A stretch of DNA of 64,000 nt from Streptomyces sp. NBC_00523. Lineage in GTDB: Bacteria; Actinomycetota; Actinomycetes; Streptomycetales; Streptomycetaceae. Positions 17,333 to 26,105 of the stretch are shown here, piece after piece; positions within the stretch are counted from its first letter, which is position 1; every line of letters starts with the position of its first letter. The stretch lies in contig NZ_CP107836.1 in assembly GCF_036346615.1 (NCBI RefSeq), forward strand, positions 3,534,001 to 3,598,000, given 5' to 3'. The notes under the pieces are model-generated. The model ran no database searches, had not been told where the DNA came from, and worked only from the letters and a program-made list of their open reading frames with translations. A program made the translations under genes and the position numbers.

Positions 17333-17529
17333 CTGGTTGGGGCCGGGCGGGGTTTTCAAGCCCCCGCCCGACGGTCACTTCCAGTCCACCCGGCGACCTC
17401 CCAAGCCCGTCCGGCGTTTGAGGACGCCTGAACAGCACGCCCGATCCGGCCCGCGGATCAAACGAAGCCCGTCCGGCGTTTGAGGACACCCGGACGGCAA
17501 GTCCAAACCCGTCCGGCGATTGAAGGCAC
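17313..17529. repeat. Cluster of four GTCCGGCGTTTGAGGAC-type repeats
   Basis: One inverted copy (17313-17334, GTCCTCAAACGCCGGACGGG) and three direct copies (17403-17426, 17465-17487, 17505-17529; core CCCGTCCGGCGTTTGAGGAC, the last diverged to GCGATTGAAGG) lie within about 215 bases. I know this core as a short interspersed repeat common between genes in Streptomyces. Copies at irregular spacing in both directions, without conserved spacers, exclude a CRISPR array. Confidence 0.75.
17344..17370. terminator. Terminator hairpin after yqiK-like gene
   Basis: CGGGCGGGG and CCCCGCCCG form a perfect 9-bp stem with a 9-base loop containing TTTTC. Together with the hairpin at 17306 it probably limits read-through into the ATPase gene. 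Confidence 0.6.
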
Positions 17530-17563
17530 CGCCGCAAGCCGCACCGCAAGGAGACCGCATCCC

Positions 17564-20500
17564 ATGGACACCGTGACCGCCCCCGCCGCCGGGGACTACG
17601 ACGTCCTGCGGCGCCGCCTCCGGACGCACGCCACCGAGCTCGCCCGCAGGGCCACCGCCCTCAACGCCCGCCGCACCGAGGCGTTCGGCGCCACCGGCCT
17701 CCAGCTGCTCGGCAGCGAGCAGATCCGGACGCACCGCCCCTCCACCCCCCGCGACCTCGTCGCACTCGGCGGCGAGCTGCTGTTCGGCTTCGAACGCGGC
17801 CCGGGCGCGCAGGACTCACCCGCCGTGGACGACGTGCTCGCCCTGTACGCCGCCGACCTCACCCCCGGCACCGGCACCCCGCTCACCGACGCCTCCTTCG
17901 TCCGCGAATTCGACGGCCTGCACCGCTACTTCCGCGCCGCCCGCCTGCTGCGGCTGCGCCGGACCGAGGGCCGCCTGCTGGCGGTCTTCCGTACCGGCGA
18001 CACCGCGAAGGACATCCGGGTCCTGCGCTGGGCACTCAACCCCGACGGCTCCCCCGGCGCGTTCCTCGACGCGCGCGGCGAGCGCGACCACGTCTTCCCG
18101 CCGTCGCACGACTTCACCTGGACCACCGCGGGCCGCGAGGCCCACGTCGCGGGCCGCCACCCGCACATCGCCCTCGGCTGCGAGGCCGAGCTGTACGTGG
18201 ACACGCTGGGCGGCACGCTCACCGTGAAGACCGTCAACGACACGGAGACCCCGGAGGGGATCTACGAGGAGCCCGTCACCGAACCCCTCCAGTCCCTCGC
18301 GGACGCCGAGGTCGAGTACGCGGAGCTGGGCCCGCTCGTTCTGCTGCGCGTACGCCCGTACAAGGAGGAGGCGCGGCGCTACCTCGTCTTCAACGCGCTC
18401 CTGGGGACCGTCACCCGCCTCGACGGCATCGGCCCGGCCTGCCAGCGGCTCCCGGAGGACCAGGGGATCATCTTCCCCGGCGGCTTCTACCTGACGACGG
18501 GCGAGGCCCGGACCTTCGACATCGCGCAGCCGCTCACCGACCCGGTCTTCGAGGAGGCCGTCCGCTCGCCGAACGGCGAGGACGTGCTGTACGTCTTCCG
18601 GTCCCGCCAGGACGGCCGCAGCCTGCTCCTTCCGTACAACGTCATTCGCCAGGAGGTCGCGACCCCGCTCCAGGGCCGGGGCCACGCGCTGCTGGACGAC
18701 GGCACGCTCGTCGTCCTGCGCGACCCGGTGGAGGGCGGCGCCGCACGTGTCCACCCGTTGCAGCGCTGGCAGACGCCGTACGTCTCCGACACGTACGCCG
18801 CGTCCCGCCCGGCGGGCGAAGGCCCCCTGGCCCGGGTCGGCAACGCCGACCTCGTGCGCGGGATCTCCGACTGCCTGGCCCTCGCGCACGCCGCGTCCGA
18901 GACGGCGCCGACGGCCGCCGTGTACGACCGGCTGGTCGCCGACTGCGTACGGGCGGGGGACCGCTACCACTGGCTGGACGACACCGAACTCGGCGGACTC
19001 GCCGAGCCCTTGGGCGAGCTGCGGGAGACCGCGCGCCAGGTCGTCGCGGAGTTCGAGGCGGTCCAGGCCCTCACCCGGCAGGCCGCCGACGCGCTCACCG
19101 AGACCGCCGACCGCATCACCGCCCTGGTCCGCCGGGTCCGCGGCGAGGCCCCGCGCACCGCCGCCGAGTGGGTCGAGCGCCTCACCGAGCTGCGCGGCGC
19201 GCACGGCCACTTGGCGACCCTCGCCGAGATGCGGTACGCGGACACCGAGCGCATCGCTGAGCTCACCGCCACCACCGCCGAGGACATCGAGGCGGCCGCC
19301 CGCCGCGCGGTCGCCTTCCTGGCCAGGGACGACGCGTTCGCCGGGTACCACGAGGACATCGCCCGCCTCACCGAGGAGGCCGCCGAGCTCGCCACGGTCA
19401 CCGACGCGGCCGCGCTCGGGGACCGGCTGGCCGCCATGACGGACGGCCTGAGCACCGTCACGGACGTCGTCGCCGGTCTCGACATCGGCGACGGAGTGGT
19501 CCGTACGTCGATCCTGGAACGCATCGCGGAAGTCCTGGGCGCCGTCAACCGGGCCCGCGCCACGCTCGACGCCCGCCGCCGCGCCCTGGCGGACCACGAG
19601 GGCCGGGCCGAGTTCGCCGCCGAGTCCGCGCTGCTCGGGCAGGCCGTCACGGCCGCGCTGGCCGCCGCCGGCACACCGGAGTCCTGCGACGAGCAGCTGG
19701 CGAGGCTGCTGCTCCAGCTGGAGAACCTGGAGGCGCGGTTCGCGGAGTACGACGACTTCCTCGCGGAGCTGGGCGAGCGCCGGACGGAGGTGTACGAAGC
19801 GTTCTCGGCCCGCCGGCAGGGCCTCCAGGACGAGCTGGCCCGCCGCACCGGACGCCTCGCGGACTCCGCGGCGCGCGTCCTGGAGACGGTCGCCCGGCGC
19901 AGCGCCGCGCTGCCCGACGCGGACGCCGTCCACACCTACTTCGCCTCCGACCCGATGGTCGCCAAGGTCCGCCGGACCGCCGAGGAGCTGCGGGCGCTCG
20001 GTGACACCGTGCGCGCGGAGGAGCTGGACGGGCAGCTGCTCGCCGCCCGCCAGGAGGCGGGCCGGGCGCTGCGCGACCGGGACGAGCTGTACGCGGACGG
20101 CGGGTCCGTGATCCGCCTCGGCCGGCACCGGTTCGCGGTGAACACCCAGCCGTTCGAGCTGACCCTCGTACCGCAGGACGGCACGCTCGCGTTCGCCGTC
20201 ACCGGGACCGACTACCGGATGCCGGTGACCGACCCGGAGTTCGCCGCGACCCGCCCGTACTGGGACCAGACGCTGCCCTCCGAATCCCCGGCGGTCTACC
20301 GGGGCGAGCACCTGGCGGCCCGCCTCCTCGATGAGCACGGCGCGGACCGGCTGGCCTCCCTGGACGACGGCGAACTCGCCGCGCTCGTGCGCGAGTCCGC
20401 CTCCGCCGCGTACGACGAGGGCTACCAGCGCGGGGTCCACGACGAGGACGCGACCGCGATCCTGGGCGCGCTGCTGCGGCTGCACGCGGGCGCCGGGCTG

Positions 20501-22441
20501 CTGCGCTTCCCGGCCGCCGTCCGGGCCGCCGCCCAGCTGTTCTGGGCCCATGGGACGGACGAGACCCGCCGCACCTCCTGGACGCGCCGCGCCCGCTCGC
20601 TGGCCCGGGCCAGGGAGACCTTCGGGCTCGCCCCGGCGGTCGCCGCGCTCCAGGAGGAGTGGGCGTCGGTGATCGGCGGCGAGAGCCCCCGGACCGTCGC
20701 CGCGTACCTCTTCGAGGAGCTGACCGGCGGGCCCGAGGGCTTCGCGACGGGCGCCTCCGTCCGGGCGTTCCTGGACAAGTTCCGCCACGCCACCGGCACC
20801 TCGGCGTACGACGACGACCTCGCCGCCCTCGCGGACGACCTGCCCGCCCGGCGCCAGCTCGTGGAGGGCTGGCTCACCTCGTACGCCGAGGCGAGCGGCA
20901 CGGACCTCGACCCGGGCGACCTCGCGGAGGCCGTCGCCGTGGAGCTGTGCCCCGAGGGCCTGCTCGGCCGTTACGAAGCGGACGCGCCGCTCACCGAGAC
21001 CGTCGACGGGCTCCTCGGCGTCCACCCGCGCATCGAGCGCGGCCGGCTCACCGTCCGCATCGATGAACTCCTCGCCCGGACCGAGGAGTTCCGTACCGCC
21101 GTCGTCCCGGGATTCCGCGCCTACCAGCGCCGCCGCACCGCCCTGGTCGCCGCCGAGCGAACCCGGCTGCGGCTCGACGACCACCGCCCGCGCGTCATGT
21201 CGGCGTTCGTCCGCAACCAGCTCCTCGACGAGGTCTACCTGCCGCTCATCGGGGACAGCCTCGCCAAGCAGCTCTCCACCGCCGACGCCGACCGCCGCAC
21301 CGACTCACAGGGCCTGCTGCTGCTCGTATCGCCGCCCGGCTACGGCAAGACGACGCTCATGGAGTACGTCGCCGACCGGCTCGGGCTCGTCCTCGTCAAG
21401 ATCAGCGGCCCGAACCTGGGCCACGACGTGACCTCGCTCGACCCCGCGCAGGCGGGCAGTGCCACCGCGCGCCAGGAGATCGAGAAGATCAACTTCGCGC
21501 TTGAGGCGGGCAACAACACGCTGCTCTACCTGGACGACATCCAGCACACCTCGCCGGAACTCCTCCAGAAGTTCATCCCGCTCTGCGACGCCACGCGCCG
21601 CATCGAGGGCGTACGGGACGGCGAGCCGCGCACGTACGACCTGCGGGGCAAGCGGTTCGCGGTGTGCATGGCGGGCAACCCGTACACCGAGTCCGGGGCG
21701 CGCTTCCAGGTGCCCGACATGCTCGCCAACCGGGCGGACGTGTGGAATCTGGGCGAGGTGCTGTCCGGCCGCGAGGACACCTTCGCGCTGAGCTTCGTGG
21801 AGAACGCGCTGACCGCCAACCCGGTCCTCGCCCCGCTCGCCGGCCGCTCCCGCGACGACCTGGCGCTGCTGCTGCGGCTCGCCGCCGAGGACCCCACGGC
21901 GCGTCCGGAGCTGCTCGAACACCCCTACGCTCCCGCCGAGGTGGACCGGATCACCGCCGTGCTGCGGCATCTGCTGCGGGCCCGGGACACGGTGCTCGCG
22001 GTCAACGCCGCGTACATCGCGTCCGCCGCGCAGACCGACGCCACCCGCACCGAACCCCCGTTCCGGCTCCAGGGTTCGTACCGCAACATGAACCGGATCG
22101 CGGAGCGGATCGCGCCCGTGATGAACGACGCGGAACTGTCCGCCGTCGTGGCCGACCACTACGCGGGCGAGGCACAGACCCTCACCAGCGGCGCCGAGGC
22201 CGCGCTCCTGAAGCTCGCCGCACTGCGGGGCACGCTCACGCCCGCGCAGGCCGAGCGGTGGGCGGCGCTCTGTTCCTCGTACGTCCGCACCCAGGCACTC
22301 GGCGGGCCCGAGGGCGATCCGATGACCCGCGCGGTCGCGGCGTTGGGGCTGCTCGCGGACCGGATCGCGGCCGTCGAGACGGCGATCGGGCGCGCCGCCG
22401 ACCCGCGCCATCTACTGGCCAGACACCCCGAAGACCGCTGA
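17564..22441 (+). CDS. Large AAA ATPase, DUF3686/'DNA repair ATPase' type
   Basis: A 1,625-residue protein. About residues 80-430 are beta-rich without a recognised catalytic motif. About 440-860 are mostly helical and coiled-coil-like (ERIAEVLGAVNRARATLDARR). The last third is an AAA ATPase: Walker A SPPGYGKTT (about 1256-1264), Walker B LLYLDDIQH (about 1320-1328), a sensor-1-like AGNP (about 1370) and LANRAD as a possible arginine-finger region. Family members are often labelled DNA repair ATPase without firm evidence. The position between an SPFH protein and an RCK channel points to membrane-linked remodelling. ATG 17564 follows AAGGAG by ten bases. Confidence 0.85.
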   Translation: MDTVTAPAAGDYDVLRRRLRTHATELARRATALNARRTEAFGATGLQLLGSEQIRTHRPSTPRDLVALGGELLFGFERGPGAQDSPAVDDVLALYAADLTPGTGTPLTDASFVREFDGLHRYFRAARLLRLRRTEGRLLAVFRTGDTAKDIRVLRWALNPDGSPGAFLDARGERDHVFPPSHDFTWTTAGREAHVAGRHPHIALGCEAELYVDTLGGTLTVKTVNDTETPEGIYEEPVTEPLQSLADAEVEYAELGPLVLLRVRPYKEEARRYLVFNALLGTVTRLDGIGPACQRLPEDQGIIFPGGFYLTTGEARTFDIAQPLTDPVFEEAVRSPNGEDVLYVFRSRQDGRSLLLPYNVIRQEVATPLQGRGHALLDDGTLVVLRDPVEGGAARVHPLQRWQTPYVSDTYAASRPAGEGPLARVGNADLVRGISDCLALAHAASETAPTAAVYDRLVADCVRAGDRYHWLDDTELGGLAEPLGELRETARQVVAEFEAVQALTRQAADALTETADRITALVRRVRGEAPRTAAEWVERLTELRGAHGHLATLAEMRYADTERIAELTATTAEDIEAAARRAVAFLARDDAFAGYHEDIARLTEEAAELATVTDAAALGDRLAAMTDGLSTVTDVVAGLDIGDGVVRTSILERIAEVLGAVNRARATLDARRRALADHEGRAEFAAESALLGQAVTAALAAAGTPESCDEQLARLLLQLENLEARFAEYDDFLAELGERRTEVYEAFSARRQGLQDELARRTGRLADSAARVLETVARRSAALPDADAVHTYFASDPMVAKVRRTAEELRALGDTVRAEELDGQLLAARQEAGRALRDRDELYADGGSVIRLGRHRFAVNTQPFELTLVPQDGTLAFAVTGTDYRMPVTDPEFAATRPYWDQTLPSESPAVYRGEHLAARLLDEHGADRLASLDDGELAALVRESASAAYDEGYQRGVHDEDATAILGALLRLHAGAGLLRFPAAVRAAAQLFWAHGTDETRRTSWTRRARSLARARETFGLAPAVAALQEEWASVIGGESPRTVAAYLFEELTGGPEGFATGASVRAFLDKFRHATGTSAYDDDLAALADDLPARRQLVEGWLTSYAEASGTDLDPGDLAEAVAVELCPEGLLGRYEADAPLTETVDGLLGVHPRIERGRLTVRIDELLARTEEFRTAVVPGFRAYQRRRTALVAAERTRLRLDDHRPRVMSAFVRNQLLDEVYLPLIGDSLAKQLSTADADRRTDSQGLLLLVSPPGYGKTTLMEYVADRLGLVLVKISGPNLGHDVTSLDPAQAGSATARQEIEKINFALEAGNNTLLYLDDIQHTSPELLQKFIPLCDATRRIEGVRDGEPRTYDLRGKRFAVCMAGNPYTESGARFQVPDMLANRADVWNLGEVLSGREDTFALSFVENALTANPVLAPLAGRSRDDLALLLRLAAEDPTARPELLEHPYAPAEVDRITAVLRHLLRARDTVLAVNAAYIASAAQTDATRTEPPFRLQGSYRNMNRIAERIAPVMNDAELSAVVADHYAGEAQTLTSGAEAALLKLAALRGTLTPAQAERWAALCSSYVRTQALGGPEGDPMTRAVAALGLLADRIAAVETAIGRAADPRHLLARHPEDR

Positions 22442-22471
22442 CCGTCCTCGATCAACGGAACGGAGCAAGGC

Positions 22472-24409
22472 ATGCTGGGACACGTGTCCTCATTCCCCCA
22501 GCAACCCCAACCCTCCCCGTTCTCCGGCCACATGGTCGTCTGCGGGGACGACGCGCTCGCCCAGCGGCTCGCCGTGGAGCTGCGTTACGTGTACGGGGAA
22601 CGGGTCACCCTCGTCGTGCCGCCCGAGCCGGGCACGGTCAGGCCGGACGAGCCGCTGAGCGGGCGCGGGCGGGCCGCCGCGCTGTTCGGGCGGATGGCGT
22701 CCGCGATGAACCGCAACGGCGGCGGGCTGCCGCACGGTTCGGACGGGGACTCCCTCGCGGGCGTCGAGCCGGTGCGCATCCTCCAGGCGGCCGAGCCGTC
22801 CGACGAGTCCTTGGCGGAGGCGGGCATCACCCGGGCCTCGGCGGTCGCCCTCGTCTACGACGACGACGAGCGCAACATCCGGGCCGCGCTGACCGCGCGC
22901 CGGCTCAACCCCCGTGTGCGGCTGGTGATCCGGCTCTACAACCGGAAGCTGGGCCAGCATCTGGAGACCCTGCTCGACCAGGCGGCGGCCGTCGCGTCCC
23001 CCGGGCTCGACCCGGCCGCGATCGACGCCTCCACCACGGTGCTGTCCGACGCGGACACCGCCGCGCCGGCCCTGGCGGCCACCGCGCTCGCCGGGTCGAC
23101 GCGGGTGATCCGGGCCGAGGGCCTGTTCCTGCGGGCCGCCGAGCGCACCCCGCCGCCGGGCGGCCAGGTCGCGAACCCGGGCCTGTGCACCCTGGCGCTG
23201 CTCTCCTCCACCACCCACGACCCGGCGGGCGCGGAGGGCTCCGACAGCAGCGGGGCGGAGGGGCCGCAGCTGCTGCCCGGGCCCGCGGAGATCGCCGCCG
23301 CGACCGGGCGCGGCACGGTCGTCCTGGAGGCCGTCACGCAGTCCGGTCCGGCCGCGCCGAAGGTCCGGATGAGCGGCCGGAGCGCGCCGCTGAGCCAGTT
23401 CTTCTCGCGGCGGCTGCGGTGGTCGGCGCTGGGCGTCGGGCTCGCGGTGCTCGGGCTCGCGGCGGCCTCCACGTTCACCACGGACGACAACCCCCTGCAC
23501 GCCACGTACCTCACCCTGCTCGACCTGTTCGCGATGGGCGACCCGGCCATCGGGGACCCCGCCGCCCGCCAGATCATCCAGATCCTCTCCGGCATCGCGG
23601 GCCTGATGCTCCTGCCGCTGCTGGTGGCGGGGGTCTTGGAGGCGTTCGGCTCGCTGCGCAGCGCGTCCTCGCTGCGGCGGCCGCCGCGCGGGCTGTCCGG
23701 GCACGTGGTGCTGCTCGGGCTCGGCAAGATCGGCACCCGGGTCCTGGTGCACCTGCGGGAGCTGGGCATCCCGGTGGTCTGCGTGGAGGAGGACCCGGAC
23801 GCGCGGGGCATCCCCCTCGCCCGGCGGCTGCACGTGCCGGTGGTACTCGGTGACGTCACGGACGAGGGGGTGCTCGAAGCGGCCAAGATCGGCCGCTCCC
23901 GCGGGCTCCTCGCGCTGACGAGCATCGACACGACGAACCTGGAGGCAGCGCTGTATGCCAGGTCCCTCAAGCCCAGCCTGCGGGTGACGGTCCGGCTCTT
24001 CGACGACGAGTTCGCCACGGCGGTCTACCGCACGCTGCGCACGGCGCACCCGCAGGCGATCACCCGCTCCCGCTCGGTCTCCCATCTGGCGGGCCCGTCC
24101 TTCGCGGTCGCGATGATGGGCCGGCAGATCCTGGGCGCAATCCCGGTCGAACGCAAGGTGCTCCTGTTCGCGGCGGTGGAGGTTGGCGGCCACCCCCAGC
24201 TGGAGGGCCGCACGGTGGACCAGGCGTTCCGCGAGGGCGCGTGGCGCGTGCTGGCCCTGGACGTGGCCCCCAACGGCGCCCCCGAGGGCGCCCTCGTCTG
24301 GAACCTCCACCCCGGCTACGTACTCCGCCCGACGGACCGCGTGATCATCGCCGCCACACGCCGCGGCCTGGCGGAGCTCCTGGGCCGCCGGGCACTCACG
24401 CGACGCTGA
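22472..24409 (+). CDS. RCK/TrkA-N domain ion-channel-like membrane protein
   Basis: A 645-residue protein. About residues 20-240 resemble an RCK/TrkA-N domain with a degenerate nucleotide loop (VVCGDDALAQRL in place of GxGxxG). Two hydrophobic segments (about 325-345 and 370-390) flank a short loop (ATYLTLLDLFAMGDP). About 412-640 hold a full RCK pair with GLGKIGTRV as the NAD(H)-binding loop and a TrkA-C-like end (VLRPTDRVIIAATRRG). The plan resembles two-helix, tandem-RCK channels. The loop lacks a TxGYG potassium filter, so ion and function are uncertain. ATG 22472 lies 30 bases after the AAA ATPase stop, so the genes are very likely cotranscribed. Confidence 0.82.
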   Translation: MLGHVSSFPQQPQPSPFSGHMVVCGDDALAQRLAVELRYVYGERVTLVVPPEPGTVRPDEPLSGRGRAAALFGRMASAMNRNGGGLPHGSDGDSLAGVEPVRILQAAEPSDESLAEAGITRASAVALVYDDDERNIRAALTARRLNPRVRLVIRLYNRKLGQHLETLLDQAAAVASPGLDPAAIDASTTVLSDADTAAPALAATALAGSTRVIRAEGLFLRAAERTPPPGGQVANPGLCTLALLSSTTHDPAGAEGSDSSGAEGPQLLPGPAEIAAATGRGTVVLEAVTQSGPAAPKVRMSGRSAPLSQFFSRRLRWSALGVGLAVLGLAAASTFTTDDNPLHATYLTLLDLFAMGDPAIGDPAARQIIQILSGIAGLMLLPLLVAGVLEAFGSLRSASSLRRPPRGLSGHVVLLGLGKIGTRVLVHLRELGIPVVCVEEDPDARGIPLARRLHVPVVLGDVTDEGVLEAAKIGRSRGLLALTSIDTTNLEAALYARSLKPSLRVTVRLFDDEFATAVYRTLRTAHPQAITRSRSVSHLAGPSFAVAMMGRQILGAIPVERKVLLFAAVEVGGHPQLEGRTVDQAFREGAWRVLALDVAPNGAPEGALVWNLHPGYVLRPTDRVIIAATRRGLAELLGRRALTRR

Positions 24410-24412
24410 GGG

Positions 24413-24431
24413 GCGCCCCGGACCGGGGCGC
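24413..24431. terminator. Terminator hairpin after flotillin module 2
   Basis: GCGCCCCGG-A-CCGGGGCGC is a perfect inverted repeat between the convergent stops of the RCK protein gene and the VOC gene, closing the module. Confidence 0.55.
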
Positions 24432-24439
24432 GCGCTCAT

Positions 24440-24838
24440 CTACGGGCGCCAGCCCCGGCGACACAGGACGACGCGGTATCCGTCCGGGTCCTCCACCGTC
24501 ACCCCCCACTCGTTCCAGTACGGGTTCGGCGAGCCGACCCTCGTACCGCCGCAGGCGAGCAGCCGGTCCACCAGGTCGTCCGGGACCGGCCCGTCCAGGT
24601 ACAGGACGAGCAGGTCCTCCTCGGTGGGCCGGGGCTCGACCGGCCCCCGCGTGAGCTCCAGATGCCAGGAGGCACCGGGGTGCCCCACCATAAGAAGGTC
24701 ATGCGTCCCCGGCTCCCGTTCCGCGGCGGCGCGGAAGAGGACCGTCAGCCCCAGCCCCGCCACCCAGAACCGCTCGGCGGCGGCGAGATCACGGGAGGGC
24801 CGGGCGAGGCGGACATGCGTCTCGGCGGTGAATGACAC
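24440..24838 (-). CDS. VOC (glyoxalase/bleomycin resistance fold) family protein
   Basis: A 132-residue protein with two beta-alpha-beta modules typical of the vicinal oxygen chelate fold: VRLARPSRDLAAAERFWVAGLGLTV at the start and NEWGVTVEDPDGYRVVLCRRG at the end. A metal-site His (WHLEL) and Glu can be seen, but the substrate cannot be assigned; the group includes glyoxalases, dioxygenases and antibiotic-binding proteins. GTG 24838 follows AAGGGA by five bases; a longer in-frame reading to 25000 has no support and would run into the promoter of the next gene. Confidence 0.85.
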   Translation of the reverse strand: MSFTAETHVRLARPSRDLAAAERFWVAGLGLTVLFRAAAEREPGTHDLLMVGHPGASWHLELTRGPVEPRPTEEDLLVLYLDGPVPDDLVDRLLACGGTRVGSPNPYWNEWGVTVEDPDGYRVVLCRRGWRP

Positions 24839-24975
24839 GGGCGTCCCTTCGTCGGGCGGCACGCGCGGCCGCGCACGAAGCGGCAGCGTATGAGGCGGTC
24901 CGGCCCGCGCACATCGGCCATCGGTCCTGGTCCCCGGGAAGGAATACGCCGCCCCCTCCCCCCGTTGTACGAGGC

Positions 24976-24998
24976 GTTCAGATAGTTCAAGGTTCAAC
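24976..24998. promoter_or_regulatory. GTTCA direct repeats upstream of the CE1758-like gene
   Basis: GTTCA occurs at 24976, 24985 (GTTCAA) and 24992 (GTTCAAC), in an AT-richer patch 26-48 bases before the start codon. Such repeated TTCAA elements often mark regulator binding, but no regulator gene is adjacent, so this is only a candidate site. Confidence 0.35.
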
Positions 24999-25023
24999 AA
25001 ACAGCGATCAGGAGGCGGGCGCC

Positions 25024-26103
25024 ATGCAGTTCGGGATCTTCACCGTCGGGGACGTCACCACCGACCCCACCACCGGTACGACGCCGAGCGAGCACGAGCG
25101 GATCAAGGCCACCGTCGCCATCGCGCGGAAGGCCGAGGAGGTCGGGCTCGACGTCTTCGCGACCGGTGAGCACCACAACCCGCCGTTCGTCCCCTCGTCA
25201 CCGACCACCACGCTCGGCTACATCGCGGCGCAGACGAAGAACATCGTCCTGTCGACCTCGACCACGCTGATCACCACCAACGACCCGGTGAAGATCGCCG
25301 AGGACTACGCGACGCTCCAGCACCTCGCGGACGGCCGCGTGGACCTGATGATGGGGCGCGGCAACACCGGCCCGGTGTACCCGTGGTTCGGCAAGGACAT
25401 CCGCCAGGGCATCCCGCTCGCCATCGAGAACTACGCCCTGCTGCACAAGCTGTGGCGGGAGGACGTCGTGGACTGGGAGGGCAAGTTCCGTACGCCGCTC
25501 CAGTCGTTCACCGCGACCCCGCGTCCCCTGGACGGCGTGCCGCCGTTCGTCTGGCACGGCTCCATCCGCTCGCCGGAGATCGCCGAGCAGGCCGCGTACT
25601 ACGGCGACGGCTTCTTCCACAACAACATCTTCTGGCCCATGGAGCACACGAAGAAGATGGTGCGGCTGTACCGCCAGCGGTACGCGCACTACGGGCACGG
25701 CACCGCCGAGCAGGCGATCGTCGGCCTCGGCGGCCAGGTGTTCATGCGGAAGAACTCGCAGGACGCGGTACGCGAGTTCCGCCCGTACTTCGACAACGCG
25801 CCGGTCTACGGCCACGGGCCCTCGATGGAGGACTTCACCCAGCAGACGCCGCTGACCGTGGGCTCCCCCCAGGAGGTCATCGAGCGGACGCTGACCTTCC
25901 GCGACGCGGTCGGCGACTACCAGCGCCAGCTGTTCCTGATGGACCACGCGGGCCTGCCGCTGAAGACGGTTCTGGAGCAGCTGGACATCCTCGGCGAGGA
26001 GGTCGTCCCCGTGCTGCGCAAGGAGTTCGCCGCGCTGCGCCCGGCCGGTGTCCCCGAGACCGCGCCGCTGCACCCCGCCTACGCCGCCACGAAGGAGAGC
26101 TGA
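25024..26103 (+). CDS. LLM-class flavin monooxygenase, CE1758 family
   Basis: A 359-residue TIM-barrel luciferase-like monooxygenase. MQFGIFTVGDV at the start, DVFATGEHHNPPFVPSSP and the GRVDLMMGRGNTGP block are typical of the CE1758 group, which is thought to use reduced FMN. It is followed two bases later by a CE1759-like FMN reductase, the usual partner, so the two likely form a two-component monooxygenase. ATG 25024 follows AGGAGG by eight bases. The substrate is unknown. Confidence 0.9.
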   Translation: MQFGIFTVGDVTTDPTTGTTPSEHERIKATVAIARKAEEVGLDVFATGEHHNPPFVPSSPTTTLGYIAAQTKNIVLSTSTTLITTNDPVKIAEDYATLQHLADGRVDLMMGRGNTGPVYPWFGKDIRQGIPLAIENYALLHKLWREDVVDWEGKFRTPLQSFTATPRPLDGVPPFVWHGSIRSPEIAEQAAYYGDGFFHNNIFWPMEHTKKMVRLYRQRYAHYGHGTAEQAIVGLGGQVFMRKNSQDAVREFRPYFDNAPVYGHGPSMEDFTQQTPLTVGSPQEVIERTLTFRDAVGDYQRQLFLMDHAGLPLKTVLEQLDILGEEVVPVLRKEFAALRPAGVPETAPLHPAYAATKES

Positions 26104-26105
26104 CC

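Noticed and set aside
17306..17529. CRISPR-like array
   Set aside because: Only four diverged copies in both orientations with unequal spacing, and no cas genes.
17816..21184. 1,122-codon minus-strand frame within the AAA ATPase gene
   Set aside because: It mirrors the + strand gene, has no motifs, and its composition is typical of antisense frames in high-GC DNA.
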